This document shows positions 1-11,655 of a DNA stretch of 64,000 bases, in pieces (within the stretch, counting starts at the first letter, position 1; each line of letters opens with the position of its first letter). Under the pieces are notes generated by a model. The model searched no databases. It saw nothing but the letters and a program-made list of their open reading frames with translations, and was not told the DNA's origin. Both the position numbers and the translations under genes were made by a program. This DNA is from Bos javanicus (Eukaryota > Chordata > Mammalia > Artiodactyla > Bovidae), in assembly GCF_032452875.1 (NCBI RefSeq), contig NC_083890.1, positions 48,246,483-48,310,482 of the forward strand. The letters run 5' to 3'.

Positions 1-245
1 AGAAGGAAATGGCACCCTACTCCAGTACTTTTGCCTGGAAAATTCCATGGATGGAGGAGCCTGGTAGGCTACAGTCCATGAGGTCGCAAAGAGTCAGACA
101 CGACTGAGCGACTTCACTTCTCATCTCCTCATCAATGGACATGAGTTTTAGCAAACTCTGGGAGATAGTGAAGGACAGGGGAGCCTGGCGTGCTGCAGCC
201 CATGGGGTGGCAAAGAGTCAGACCCGACTTAGTGACTGAACAACA
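1..245 (+). repeat. BOV-A monomer followed by BovB 3'-end fragment
   Basis: 1-118 is the BOV-A unit (tccagtacttttgcctgg ... gtcagacacgactgagcgac). 132-245 matches the BovB LINE 3' end (caatggacatgagt ... gacttagtgactgaacaac). Both read on plus; the left edge is cut by the window. Confidence 0.8.
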
Positions 246-1139
246 ATAAGCTGGTCTACCCACTAGATGCCAGGGGCACCCCCACCCTGCCCTATACCCC
301 CAACACCCTGTCACCCTCATCGCTGACACCCATTGTGATAAACGGAAATGCCTTCAGACTTGGCTGCATGTCCCCTGGAGGTGCAGAGCAGAAGCAGAGA
401 GTCCCTACATAACACGACCCCCGAGCTCAGGTAAGAACCACTGTTCCGTAAATAGTCACTGGAATTGCAAAATCATACGTGCACGTTTTCATATTTCACC
501 CAGAATAGTGTCTCAAAGACCTCAGGCCCACAGGGCACATCTCCTCAGCATCTTTCCTGCTCTTCTCCTTGCCTTGACTTTCTTGGGCCTCCAGCAGATG
601 CACTTCCCAGACACTCCCCCGGCACCAGGGAACACACCAAGGCCTCAGGGGGTCCAGGAGTGTGATTCTGGGGGCTGGGGCCTGGGTGGAGTTCTGCCCT
701 TGTGGCCACCCTAACTGCACACCTGGCTCATTCGTGCAGGCCTCGCTCTGAGACCTATGCAGACAGCACCTTAACACGTGCGACACGACTCCAGCTGTTC
801 CTCCTAGAAAACAAATGTCCAGTGGTGTCCATAATCGCAAGACATCTCTGCCTTACACACGTGTACCTAAGGGTAAAGCAAGACTCTGGTACATCAGCAG
901 AGAAGACAGACGTAGAACACATGCCACAAATGTGCTGACTAGAGATATTGGCTCATCTGTTCTCCACGTGGGTCTTAGTGGGCATGTTTTCACAGGTGTA
1001 CATAGATGTGGTGGGAATTTATTGTTTTATTTGGGGGACCAAGTTCAAAAGGACACGTTAAACAAGACTGCCCATGGCCAGCTTCTCGCTGACCTTCAGC
1101 CACAACGCCCGAAGCCTCAACAATACAATAGCCACTGCT
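246..1139. other. No gene or repeat recognised
   Basis: Short overlapping open frames in several phases with no recognisable domains or splice structure. Nothing supports a gene here. Confidence 0.5.
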
Positions 1140-1320
1140 CCTGAGCCTCTAGCGTCTGCCAAGCTCTGTGCCAAGTGCCCTGCCTGAGTGTCTCACTCAG
1201 ACCTTGAAACAGCCCATTTCACAGATGGCAAAAACCTCACGCTCCTTGAGTAATCTGACCAAGCTCATATTTCTGGCAAACCATGAAACAGGGATTCAAA
1301 TCCTGAAGGTCTGTCCCCAA
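1140..1320 (+). repeat. MIR SINE fragment
   Basis: Shows the MIR central signature (cccatttcacagatggcaaa ... gggattcaaatcctg), diverged as expected for this ancient mammalian tRNA-derived SINE. Confidence 0.65.
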
Positions 1321-1334
1321 GGCGTGTGTGTGTA

Positions 1335-2215
1335 GATTAGTTATGGTAAAATACACACGTCATAAAATTGCCCACTGTACCCATTAGGCGTACAGCTCAG
1401 TGGCATTAAGCACATTCACGTTGTTATGCAGCCATCGTCAAAATCATCTCCAGAATTTTCATCTTCCCAAACTGAAACTCTGTCCCCACCAAACACTGAG
1501 TCCCTACTGCCCCTCCCCTAGCCCTTTTACTTTCTGTCTCTATGAACATGACTACCCTGAGTACTTCATACAAATGGAATCACGCAGCATTTATCTTTTT
1601 GTGACTGGCTTATTTCACTTGGAAGAATGTCTTCAAGGCCTACCTATGTTGTGGCATATGTCAGAATATTCTCCCTTTTTAAGGCAAATAATATTCCATG
1701 GTGCCTTCCCAGGCGGCTAAGCAGTAAAGAATCTGCCTGCCAGTGCAGGAGACATGGATTTGATCCCTGGGTCGGGAAGATTCCTGGACAAGTAAATGGC
1801 AACCACTCCAGGATTCTTGCCTGGGAAATTCCACGGACAGAGGAGCCTGGCAGGCTACAGTCCACGGGGGTCTCAAAAAGTTGGACACAACTGAGCGACT
1901 GAGTACACATGAAATATTCCACTGTATGTACAGACTACATGTGGTTTATCCATTCACCTATTAATACATGGGATACATCTACTTTTTGGCTACTGTGAAT
2001 AATGCTGCTATGATCATGGGTGTACAAACATCTCTTTAAGATCCTGCTTTCTTTTGGAGTATATATCCAGCACCGGAATTGCTGGGTCATATGGTAAATC
2101 TGTGCTTAATTTTTTGAGGAACTGCCAAAGTATTTTCCACAGGGGCTGAATCATTTTACACTCCCACCACCAGGGCAAGAGGGTTCCAATCTGTCCACAT
2201 GCCGGCCCCACTTGC
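1335..2215 (-). repeat. L1 LINE fragment, antisense, split by a Bov-tA
   Basis: Antisense L1: 3'-end region first (accctgagtacttcatacaa, ggcttatttcacttgg), then the antisense ORF2 C-terminus. The minus strand at 2211-2014 reads the hallmark WKILWQFLKKLSTDLPYDPA. Interrupted at 1699-1912 by a SINE. Confidence 0.85.
1699..1912 (+). repeat. Bov-tA SINE nested in L1
   Basis: tRNA-like head (ccttcccaggcggctaagca ... ggatttgatccctgggtcgg) followed by the BOV-A body, ending caactgagcgactgagtac. Flanked by a 9-bp target-site duplication aatattcca (1690-1698 and 1913-1921). Confidence 0.85.
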
Positions 2216-2562
2216 TTTCAAGGTTTGGAGGGTTTTGTTTTTTTTTTTTTTAACAGCAGCCATCCCTCAGGTTTTGAAAATTAATTATATATCAAGTCTT
2301 TCCCTTCCAGAACTTTTCTTCTTAAGTCAGTAGCAGCTGTGCCCATGAATACACACACAATGGAAAGATGCAGGAACTTGTGAGGCTTCACACCCACGCC
2401 ACTCCTCTCTGCACTCAGCTTGGTTTCTTTAGGTGGCCAGGATGGATCATATAAAACCTCCCCGTTGTTCTAGCTCCCAGCCTCCTTGATGTCAAGGTCT
2501 GCTTTTTTTCTCTCTTCTACACTCTCATAGAGTGAGAACCCCCAAAAGATGTCCTTTTCATT
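2216..2562. other. No gene or repeat recognised
   Basis: Includes a T-run at 2239-2251, possibly an antisense poly(A) remnant. No coding or regulatory signal identified. Confidence 0.4.
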
Positions 2563-4990
2563 ATACGGGACTGGAATGCAAAAGTAGGAAGTCAAGAAAC
2601 ACCTGGAGTAACAGGCAAATTTGGCCTTGGAATACGGAATGAAGCAGGGCAAAGACTAATAGAGTTTTGCCAAGAAAATGCACTGGTCATAACAAACACC
2701 CTCTTCCAACAACATAAGAGAAGACTCTACACATGGACATCACCAGATGGTCAACACCAAAATCAGATCGATCATATTCTTTGCAGCCAAAGATGGAGAA
2801 GCTCTATACAATCAACAAAAACAAGACCAGGAGCTGACTGTGGCTCAGTTCATGAACTCCTTATTGCCAAATTCAGACTGAAATTGAAGAAAGTAGAGAA
2901 AACCACTAGACCATTCAGGTATGACCTAAATCAAATCCCTTATGATTATACAGTGGAAGTGAGAAATAGATTTAAGGGCCTAGATCTGATAGATAGAGTG
3001 CCTGATGAACTATGGAATGAGGTTCGTGATATTGTACAGAAGACAGGGATCAAGACCATCCCCATGGAAAAGAAATGCAATAAAGCAAAATGGCTGTCTG
3101 GGGAGGCCTTACAAATAGCTGTGAAAAGAAGAAAAGCAAAAAGCAAAGGAGAAAAAGAAAGATATAAGCATCTGAATGCAGAGTTTCAAAGAATAGCAAG
3201 GAGAGATAAGAAAGCCTTCCTCAGCGATCAATGCAAAGAAATAGAGGAAAACAACAGAATGGGAAAGACTAGAGATCTCTTCAAGAAAATTAGAGATACC
3301 AAGGGAACATTTTGTGCAAAGATGGGCTCGATAAAGGACAGAAATGGTATGGACCTAACAGAAGCAGAAGATATCAAGAAGAGGTGGCAAGAATACACAG
3401 AAGAACTGTACAAAAAAGATCTTCACGACCCAGATAATCACGATGGTGTGATCACTAACCTAGAGCCAGACATCCTGGAATGTGAAGTCAAGTGGGCCTT
3501 AGAAAGCATCACTACGAACAAAGCTAGTGGAGGTGATGGAATTCCAGTTGAGCTATTCCAAATCCTGAAAGATGATGCTGTGAAAGTGCTGCACTCAATA
3601 TGCCAGCAAATTTGGAAAACTCAGCAGTGGCCACAGGACTGGAAAAGGTCAGTTTTCATTCCAATCCCAAAGAAAGAAAGGCAATGCCAAAGAATGCTCA
3701 AACTACCGCACAATTGCACTCATCTCACATACTAGTAAAGTCATGCTCAAAATTCTCCAAGCCAGGCTTCAGCAATATGTGAACCGTGAACTTCCTGATG
3801 TTCAAGCTGGTTTTAGAAAAGGCAGAGGAACCAGAGATCAAATTGCCAACATCCGCTGGATCATGGAAAAAGCAAGAGAGTTCCAGAAAAACATCTATTT
3901 CTGCTTTATTGACTATGCCAAAGCCTTTGACTGTGTGGATCACAATAAACTGTGGACAATTCTGAAAGAGATGGGAATACCAGACCACCTGATCTGCCTC
4001 TTGAGAAATCTGTATGCAGGTCAGGAAGGAACAGTTAGAACTGGACATGGAACAACAGACTGGTTCCAAATAGGAAAAGGAGTACGTCAAGGCTGTATAT
4101 TGTCACCCTGCTTATTTAACTAATATGCAGAGTACATCATGAGAAACGCTGGGCTGGAAGAAACACAAGCTGGAATCAAGATTGCCGGGAGAAATATCAA
4201 TAACCTCAGATATACAGATGACACCACCCTTATGGCAGAAAGTGAAGAGGAACTCAAAAGCCTCTTGATGAAAGTGAAAGAGGAGAGTGAAAAAGTTGGC
4301 TTAAAGCTCAACATTCAGAAAACAAAGATCATGGCATCCGGTCCCATCACTTCATGGGAAATAGATGGGGAAACAGTGGAAACAGTGTCAGACTTTATTT
4401 TTCTGGGCTCCAAAATCACTGCAGATGGTGACTGCACCCATGAAATTAAATGACTCTTACTCCTTGGAAGGAAAGTTATGACCAACCTAGATAGCATATT
4501 CAAAAGCAGAGACATTACTTTGCCAACAAAGGTCTGTCTAGTCAAGGCTATGATTTTTCCTGTGGTCATGTATAGATGTGAAAGTTGGACTGTGAAGAAG
4601 GCTGAGCGCCAAAGAATTGATGCTTTTGAACTGTGGTGTTGGAGAAGACTCTTAAGAGTCCCTTGATTGCAAGGAGATCCAACTAGTCCATTCTGAAGGA
4701 GATCAGTCCTGGGATTTCTTTGGAGGGAATGATGCTGAAGCTGAAACTCCAGTACTTTGGCCACCTCACGCAAAGAGCTGACTCATTGGAAAAGACTCTG
4801 ATGCTGGGAGGGATTGGGGGCAGGAGGAGAAGGGGACGACAGAGCATGAGATGGCTGGATGGCATCACTGACTCAATGGACGTGAGTCTGAGTGAACTCC
4901 GGGAGTTTGTGATGGACAGGGAGGCCTGGGGTGCTTTGATTCATGGGGTCGCAAAGAGTCGGACACAACTGAGCGACTGAACTGAACTGA
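2563..4990 (+). mobile_element. BovB (RTE clade) LINE, 5'-truncated and inactivated
   Basis: Non-LTR retrotransposon fragment covering the end of the APE-type endonuclease, the reverse transcriptase and the 3' end. One frame is open from the truncation point to 3735 (endonuclease C-terminus into RT fingers), then shifts at a short AAAG-repeat expansion near 3669-3681. The next frame carries RT palm motifs (FIDYAKAFDCVDHNKL at about 3907) to a stop at 4121-4123, resumes through 4453, again to 4666, and shifts once more near 4664. Two catalytic motifs are damaged: the endonuclease SDH motif reads SVH (2845-2853) and the RT YADD box reads YTDD (4211-4222). Not autonomous. It ends with the BovB 3' signature aactgaactgac; no convincing target-site duplication. 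Confidence 0.92.
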
Positions 4991-5010
4991 CATTCTCAGG
5001 GTTCACTGCA

Positions 5011-5170
5011 AGTGAAGTCGCTCAGTCGTGTCCGACTCTTTGGGACCCCATGGACTGCAGCCTACCAGGCTCCTCCGTCCATGGAATTTGCCAGGCAAGA
5101 GTACTGGAGTGGGTAGCCATTTCCTTCTCCAGGGACTCTTCCCCGCCCGGGGATTGAACCTGGGTTTCCT
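5011..5170 (-). repeat. Bov-tA/BOV-A SINE fragment, antisense
   Basis: agtgaagtcgctcagtcgtg ... tccttctccagggactcttc ... ggggattgaacctgggtttc, running into part of the tRNA-like head. It lies directly behind the BovB 3' end, in opposite orientation. Confidence 0.8.
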
Positions 5171-5769
5171 GAGCACTTAGGAAACATTTAGAAAAGAAAG
5201 TAAATTATGTTTCCAGAGCGGTCAGCCTGTTTTGACTCCATTCACTTTAATGGGAACGCTCTTCTCAGGAGACCTGTTTGGACTTGATCGAGGGAGCCTG
5301 GTGCAGGCACATTCCCCACCTGGCATTCGGAACCTGGGCACAAGGCGTGGCCGCCCCTGCAGACGGCTGGCTGAGTCAGGCCGGGCACCTCCCCGCAGGG
5401 CCCCACCCTGGGCGCGCCGCTTTCCCCTCATCTGCTTCAGCCTCTCAGGCCTTCCCTGCTTCCAGGCTCCCTGGGAAGCTGGGGCTGGAGTTACGTGGTG
5501 GTGAGTCATGGCCCCCTGGAGCCCCGCAGGGGAGGCAGCCGCAGCTCCACCAGGACTCCGGGAGCACCCGGACCCGGGCTCCCGACTCAGGAGCCATGAC
5601 GGTCTGAGAGCAAGCTCTGGTCTAAAGGCCTGCTGAGCGGAGCGGCCCCTCTCAGAGGGAGGACCACTCCCAACCTGGAGCAAGGCCAGCTGTAATCAGG
5701 ATGCCGAAGGACTGGTGTGCTCAGTGAGGGCGGTCAGCTAGGTTTGGGTGTATGCTGACGCGTTAAAAA
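5171..5769. promoter_or_regulatory. Repeat-free GC-rich segment with two AP-1 sites
   Basis: Unique sequence containing two exact TGAGTCA motifs (5372-5378 and 5502-5508) about 130 bp apart in a CpG-containing stretch. Candidate enhancer only; motif matches alone are weak evidence. Confidence 0.3.
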
Positions 5770-6545
5770 TCGCCCGTTGTTGGTTGGTGGGAATGCAAAC
5801 TGGTGTAGCCACTGTGGACAGCAGCCTGGAGGTTCCTTAAAAAATCCAAGTCAGCATGTGCTCCAGCAATCCCACTCCTGGGCATCTATCCAGACTAAAC
5901 TATAATTTAAAAAAAAAATGCACCCCTATGTTTATTGCAGCTCTGTTTACAACAGTCAAGATATGGAGACCACCCAAATGCTCATAGACAGATGAATGGA
6001 TAAAAAAAGATGCAGTACATATACGCAGTGGAATAACAGCCTTAAAAAAGAATGAAATAATGCTATTTGCAATGGACTTAGAGATGAGCATACCAAGCGA
6101 AATAAGTCAGACAAAAACAAGTATCATTTGATATCCCTAATATGTGGAATCTAAAAAAAGATACAAAAAAAATAAATAAATAAAAAAAGATACAAATGAA
6201 CTTATATACAGAACAAAAAGATGCACAGACACAGAAAACAGATTTATGGTTACCAACGAGGAAAGGCAGGGCTGAGGGAGGAAGGGTAAATTAGGAGCTT
6301 GGTATTAACAGATACACATTTCTGTATAAAACAGATCAACAGCAAGGAGCTGCTCTATAGCATAGGGAACTGCACTCAATCTTGCAATCACCTATAATGG
6401 AAACGAATGAAATGAATATATATTTGTAGGTGTAATTGCATCACTTTGCTGTATACCTGAATCACTGTAAATCAACTATACTTCAATAAGCTAAGTTAAA
6501 CCAAGATAAAATAAGTTGTATGTATTATACGATAAAAATAAATTT
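5770..6545 (+). repeat. L1 LINE 3' end, sense
   Basis: Runs from the ORF2 C-terminal coding remnant (ggaatgcaaactggtgtagc, caatcccactcctgggcatc) through the ruminant L1 3' UTR (atagcatagggaactgcact, ttgctgtatacctgaatcac, aatcaactatacttcaataa) to an A-rich tail. Confidence 0.88.
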
Positions 6546-6584
6546 AAAACAAAAACAATTATCTGGTTTGTTTAAGCAAGAACA

Positions 6585-6700
6585 CAGGACAGGCAGCAAC
6601 ATGGTTGGAACTAGAGATCAGTGAACCAAGGGAACTTCGAGAAAGAGAAGTACCGTGTGATAACAGAAGTAGAATCTAAAACTCGAGGCAAAGGACAGAA
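6585..6700 (+). repeat. Short L1 fragment
   Basis: gcaacatggttggaactaga ... gtagaatctaaaactcgagg resembles the L1 3' region segment also seen at 6070-6160. Confidence 0.45.
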
Positions 6701-6854
6701 GCAAGGTGAGCAGGGGAGAGGATGAGCCTGGGGGGCAGCTGGGAGGAGCTCTGAGGCCATGGGAAAGAGCGTGTGCATCCCTGCGGGTGAAATAGGGACT
6801 GAGGAGACAATGTGACTGACGTTTCATAAAAAGTCAGGCACAAAAGGCCGCGCG

Positions 6855-6990
6855 TTGTGTGACTTCAGTTATAAGAAACTGTTGATCACAGGCAAAACCC
6901 TTCCAGGCCACGCTGGTCCTTGGTTTTCTCATCTATAAGATGAGGTTAGATCAACTGACCTCCAAGGTTACACTTAGTTCTGATTTTTGA
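6855..6990 (+). repeat. MIR SINE fragment
   Basis: ggttttctcatctataagat and atcaactgacctccaaggt match the MIR 3' half. Confidence 0.6.
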
Positions 6991-7167
6991 TTCCTTATTA
7001 ATAAAATGACTGGACAGAAGAGAAGCGTGTAACCTGGGGAGGGCCTGGTGGTCCCTCTGTTTCAGCAGTGCTGAGATAGAATGAGGATAACCCTGGAAGT
7101 TTGAATTCTTCTGTTGGTTTGAGCATTTACCTTGGGAATGATCTTGTTTAGTCCCTAAGTCGTGTGT

Positions 7168-7345
7168 GTGTGAGCGCATGTGTGTTCAGTCACTCGGTCG
7201 TGTCCAACGCTTTCTCCACCCCATGAACTGTAGCTTGCCAGGCTCCTCTGTCCATGGGATTTCCCAGGAAAGAATACTGGAGTGGGTTACCATGTCCTCC
7301 TCCAGGGGATCTTCCCAACCTAGAGGTCAAATCTGATCCCTGGGA
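7168..7345 (-). repeat. Bov-tA SINE, antisense
   Basis: gtgttcagtcactcggtcgt ... gtcctcctccaggggatctt, truncated within the tRNA-like head. Confidence 0.8.
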
Positions 7346-7459
7346 ATGATCTTAGGGGTCATTAAATCCTGGTCCAGGCCTTTGTTTTTGCAATTCTAAA
7401 ACCTGGGAGTCCTAGAAGGTGGCTCCTGTGGTCCTTCCCACAGAAAGTGTGAGTTTCAG

Positions 7460-7615
7460 GGACTTCCTTGGCGGTCCAGTGGCTAAGACTCTGCACTCCC
7501 AGTGCAGGAGCCTGGGTTCAATCCCTGGTCAGGGAACCAGACCCCACATGCAGCAACTGAAAGATCCCGCTCGCCACAGCTAAGACCCAACGCAGCCAAA
7601 TAAATAAATGAAAAA
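7460..7615 (+). repeat. CHR/SINE2-type tRNA-derived SINE
   Basis: Head gacttccttggcggtccagt ... gggttcaatccctggtcagg, tail agacccaacgcagccaaata followed by an A/T-rich end. Confidence 0.8.
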
Positions 7616-7692
7616 ATACTTTAAAAAATATTTATATTTTAATAATATATGTGTATATTTTAAAATGTACCTTGATTCATGGACCTAACATT

Positions 7693-7892
7693 AGGGGCTT
7701 CCCTGATGGCTCAGACAGTAAAGAATCTGCCTGCAATGTGGGAGACCTGGGTTCGATCCCTGGGTTGGGAAGATCCCCTGGAGGAGGGCATGGCAACCCC
7801 CTCCAGTATTCTTGCCTGGAGAATCCCACGGACAGAGGAGCCTGGCGGGCTACAGTCCATGGGGTTGCAAAGAGTTGAACATGACTGACTGA
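7693..7892 (+). repeat. Bov-tA SINE, near full length
   Basis: tRNA-Cys-like head with a good B box (gggttcgatccctgggttgg) and a complete BOV-A body. Flanked by ctaacatt at 7685-7692 and 7893-7900. Confidence 0.88.
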
Positions 7893-7939
7893 CTAACATT
7901 TATTTTTTAAAAAGACTTTATGCATTTAGAAGAGGCACA

Positions 7940-8400
7940 ATTCAGCCACCACTCTGGCTGCACCTGAGGTGTAATGAATGGTGAGAAAACGGCTGAAGAA
8001 CCGAATGAGTGAGGCGAATGCAGTTGTTCTGTTTGCGGCTACGGTGGGGAGCTCCGGGACACTCACTGCAGGACAGACCACGGAGGGCCTTGAGCCCCGG
8101 AGGGAGACCTCCCACTCCAGCACTGGGGCTCTGGTGCAAAGGAGCGCCCTGTGGGAGATACCACTTCAGGCTCATCAGATGGCGTGGGGCTGCCCGTGGG
8201 CTGGCGCAGAGGTGAGGCTGGAGGCAGGGAGGCCAGATGAGAGGCCAATGCAGTCACTCCAGGTGTGCGGTGATAAGGGCCTTGACCAGGGTGGAGGCCA
8301 CAGAATAAAAGCTGGAGACGAAGGGGTGTGCCTCGTGGTTGTTCCAGGCACCTGCTCCAGCGGATGCGTCTCTGGGGACCACATGCCACCTCTAACTAGA
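7940..8400. repeat. Possible L2 LINE remnant
   Basis: Faint match (ggaggccagatgagaggcca, caatgcagtcactccaggtg, gaccagggtggagg) to the ancient L2 3' region. Diverged; the rest of this stretch is unassigned. Confidence 0.35.
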
Positions 8401-8463
8401 GAACAATCAGTCCTCTGGAAACTGGAAAGGCGATGCTTACCAAAGCTGTGTACTCGCATGCGT

Positions 8464-8675
8464 GCTAGGTCTCTTCAGTTGTGTCTGACTCTGTGACCCT
8501 GTGGGCTATAGCCCACCAGGCTCCTCTGTCCATGGGATTCTCCAGGCAAGAATACTGGAGGGGGCTGTCGTTCCCTCCTCCAGGGGATCTTCCCGACCAG
8601 GGATGGAACCTGCGTCTCCTGCGTCTCCTGCACCGGCAGCTGGGCTGTTTACCACTAGCGCCACCTGGGAAGCTG
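8464..8675 (-). repeat. Bov-tA SINE, antisense
   Basis: Full unit from ggtctcttcagttgtgtctg to accactagcgccacctggga, with a small internal tandem copy of gcgtctcct near 8612-8632. Confidence 0.85.
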
Positions 8676-8861
8676 TGTAAGGTGAGCTCGTAGGTCCAGG
8701 GACCAGTGAATCCAGACAATTTCTTTTGCTTCAAGGCCCCTTCAACTCAGCCCCATCCTTGCTCTGTAGCTGGGTCCTCTCTTCTCTCCCAGATGGGTGA
8801 GTTACACCAAGACAGATTCTTCTTGGTTCACAAAGGCATTAAACTCACTTCCACCATGTCT

Positions 8862-9003
8862 TGGAGGATGAGATGGTTGCATGGCATCATTGACTCAATG
8901 GACTTGAGCAAACTCCGGTAGACGATGAAGGACAGGGAAGCCTGGCGTGCTGCAGTTCCTGAGGCCTCAAAGGGTCGGACATGACTTAGCGACTGAACAA
9001 CAA
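8862..9003 (+). repeat. BovB 3'-end fragment
   Basis: gaggatgagatggttgcatg ... caatggacttgagcaaactc ... gacttagcgactgaacaaca. Confidence 0.8.
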
Positions 9004-9199
9004 TCCCTCATCACACCATTTATACACCTACCAGGCTGCCTCTCCCCTCTTCCCTGTTTGTGGAAATCCTGTCCATCTTTGAAGCCCTGGTTTATACACA
9101 GCCTTGTTCACACAGCCCTAAGTGACTACTACTGTTCAGGTAGCACTCTACCCTTGATGCTTACAGGGTTTCTGCTCAGGGTGGTGAAAGAGATTTGAA

Positions 9200-9303
9200 A
9201 ACAGTGGTGATCCTTGTTCAACATTGAGAATGTACTTAATGCCACTGACCAGTATGCTTAAAATGGTTAACGTGGCAAATCTTCTGGTAAATATATTTGA
9301 CAC
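9200..9303 (+). repeat. L1 3' UTR fragment
   Basis: gaatgtacttaatgccactg ... cttaaaatggttaacgtggc is the old L1 3'-UTR signature. Confidence 0.6.
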
Positions 9304-9394
9304 CAACACATTTTTTAAAAGAAGAGTTGGCAGGGTTTCCTTTATTTTCTAAATAAAGTAGAACCCAGACTCTGCAAAAAAAAGTCACCACAAT

Positions 9395-9515
9395 AAGAAG
9401 CCCGTGCATCACAAAATAGAGTAACCTGCACTCACCACAACCAGAGAAAGCCTGCTCGCAGCAACGAAGACCCAGCACAGCCAAAAATAAATAAATAGAA
9501 ATTTAAAAAAAAAAC
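9395..9515 (+). repeat. CHR/SINE2 tail, head missing
   Basis: gcagcaacgaagacccagca then cagccaaaaataaataaata is the diagnostic 3' part of the ruminant CHR-type SINE. Confidence 0.65.
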
Positions 9516-9611
9516 AAGAGAGAGAGAAAGCTTCATAAAGTTGTGCTCCCTCTGCACAGGGATCTGATTGCAAACCCTCCTCCTCAGGTGTCGGGGATTC
9601 ACCATCTGTAC

Positions 9612-9716
9612 ATAGGAAATGGCAAGCCACTTCAGTATTCTTGCCTGGGACAGAGGAGCCTGGAGGCTTAGAGTGCATGAGGTCGCAAAGAGTCGGACAG
9701 GACTGAGCGACTGAGC
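9612..9716 (+). repeat. BOV-A fragment
   Basis: ggaaatggcaagccacttca ... gtcggacaggactgagcgac with an internal deletion after cttgcctggg. Confidence 0.75.
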
Positions 9717-10317
9717 ACGAACCAGGACAGCACCGCCTGCACCCTCGTCTGCCCCTGCCCCCCGACACTGGTCTGGGGCTGCCGTTTTCCCATCCGTCTC
9801 TAGAAAAGCATGAGTATTGAGGTAGTGTACAAGGTGGTGCTTGGCACACTGTAGCTGCTCAAATGTGTTTGTGAAATACAGAGAATTCCAGCTCCCCGTG
9901 AGAGGGACAAAGAAGTGTGAAGAGGGGATGGTGAGGAGGAAAGAAAACGACATCCTGGATACCGAAGAAGTTTACATTCAGCTTTCAAAGAGAGACATGT
10001 TTAAAAGAGAGCATGTATGGTCCTTATGTACTTCCAGCCTCTTGAAAGATCTCTGTGGTTTTATTTGGATGATGCTAAACCTCTGATTGGATCAGGAAGC
10101 CGATTTTCAGGGATCTGTACGATTGAATTTAAGAGTGAGCTGCCAGCAAATCGGACAGGTCCTTGAATATTTAAACCTCCTAAATGAAAATGGTCCTCCT
10201 GAAAAGCACAAACGAAAAATGAAGAGAGCCTTTCGTATGTGCATGAGAATAGATACACATACTTCTGCATAAGTGATGTTTGGTTAGATTTCTTACGGCG
10301 GCTACTTTGCTTGATTT
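9717..10317. other. No gene or repeat recognised
   Basis: Unique-looking sequence with open frames on both strands but no domain, splice or promoter signal I can identify. Confidence 0.4.
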
Positions 10318-10450
10318 TCCTTTATTTTGTTTGGTTTATCTGGCCACTCTGCACAGCATGCAGGATCTTCGTTTCCGGACCAGGGATCAAAACCATGCCC
10401 CCGGAAGCGGAAGCGCAGAGTCTTAACCACTGGACCACCAGCGAAGTCTC
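10318..10450 (-). repeat. CHR/SINE2-type SINE, antisense
   Basis: ggaccagggatcaaaaccat ... gagtcttaaccactggacca is the tRNA-like head in reverse. Confidence 0.75.
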
Positions 10451-11445
10451 GGCTCTCCTTTATTATGGTTTCTCCGTTCTACTTGGAATGTCCTCCGCAG
10501 ACACGTTGCACAACTGGCCCTGAAGACGACTTGCTAAGAGGCAGCTCTTGTAGGTAGGTAGATTCTATTAGCAGCTCGTCTTTAATTACACAGCATATTA
10601 TATACCTCACATGTGTAATTATTCATTTATGGCATTATGCCATCCTATAGATAAACAAAGACTTCGAGAACATTTACTAGCTTTTCTGGGAGTGTCCCCA
10701 AAAGGGTGTAATTTTCATTCTAAGCAATAACTAAGATGGAAACAACCCCAGGAGAAGATCATTAACCTGTTGGAGTAAAATAAGTTCAGGAATTCCCCTT
10801 ATTAACTTTTTTTGTCTTTCAGTGTAAAATTCCAGAAATGTTGATCACACTCACATGAACAAAGGACAGTCCTGTGTTGGAAAAACAAATATAAACAATA
10901 AAGGATACAATCCTGTATTCAAGGCACTCATAAGATAGCACGGGAGACTGGCATTTAAGAAGGCCATTAAAATAAAGTCTGATAAAGGCACAAAAAGAAG
11001 TGAGTAGGGGTTGAAGGATGGTGATGGTCTTCATGGGGCTGGAAAAATCAAAACCAAATACTGAAGAATGGATAGGCATTTTCATGGCTTACAAAAGTCA
11101 AGCAAACACTCCAGGAAGAGCAAACAGCATGGGCAAAGGAACCCCAAACACAATAAGGAGTAGTGGGCTTGGGACAACTCTGAAGACCTATCTTGCTATG
11201 AAGGTGAGGGTGAATTCATGGCAGATGAGACTGAAAATACAAGGTAGGGCCAGGGATTTCTATACTTTATCATCATGTGTAATAACAGGTAATTCATCTT
11301 CATCTTAACATACACAACGTAAGTTGAGTTATTGGATCGTAAAAGACAACTGAGTTAGAAGGAGCGGTCCCAAGAGGAACTGAATGAAGACTCTTAATGC
11401 TCAGGGATACTGTTCGGAGAGCCAGTAGTATCAAAATAAGAGTCT
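10451..11445. other. No gene; possible old L2 remnant at 10990-11250
   Basis: 10990-11250 (ggcattttcatggcttacaa, gcaaacagcatgggcaaagg) vaguely resembles an ancient L2/MER segment. The rest is unassigned. Confidence 0.3.
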
Positions 11446-11447
11446 CT

Positions 11448-11655
11448 CAGGACTCCCCCTGGTGGTCCAGTGGTTAAGACTCCCAGCTCTCAATACAGGG
11501 GACCTGGGTTCAATCCCTGGTCAGGGAACTAGATTCCGCATGCAGCAGCCAAGAGTTCACCAGCTGCAACCAAACATCCTGCAGGCTGCAACGAAGACCG
11601 AAGATCCCGCGGGCCACAGCTAAGACCCGGCACCGCCACGTAAATTAATTAATAC
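11448..11655 (+). repeat. CHR/SINE2-type SINE
   Basis: gactccccctggtggtccag ... gggttcaatccctggtcagg ... agctaagacccggcaccgcc. Confidence 0.8.

Noticed and set aside
2884..3735. 283-codon open frame that looks like a host protein
   Set aside because: It is the endonuclease/RT part of a broken BovB LINE, with clear family motifs and downstream frameshift and stops.
9432..9953. 173-codon minus-strand frame with a hydrophobic start
   Set aside because: It crosses two SINE fragments; the sequence is antisense CHR and BOV-A, not a protein.
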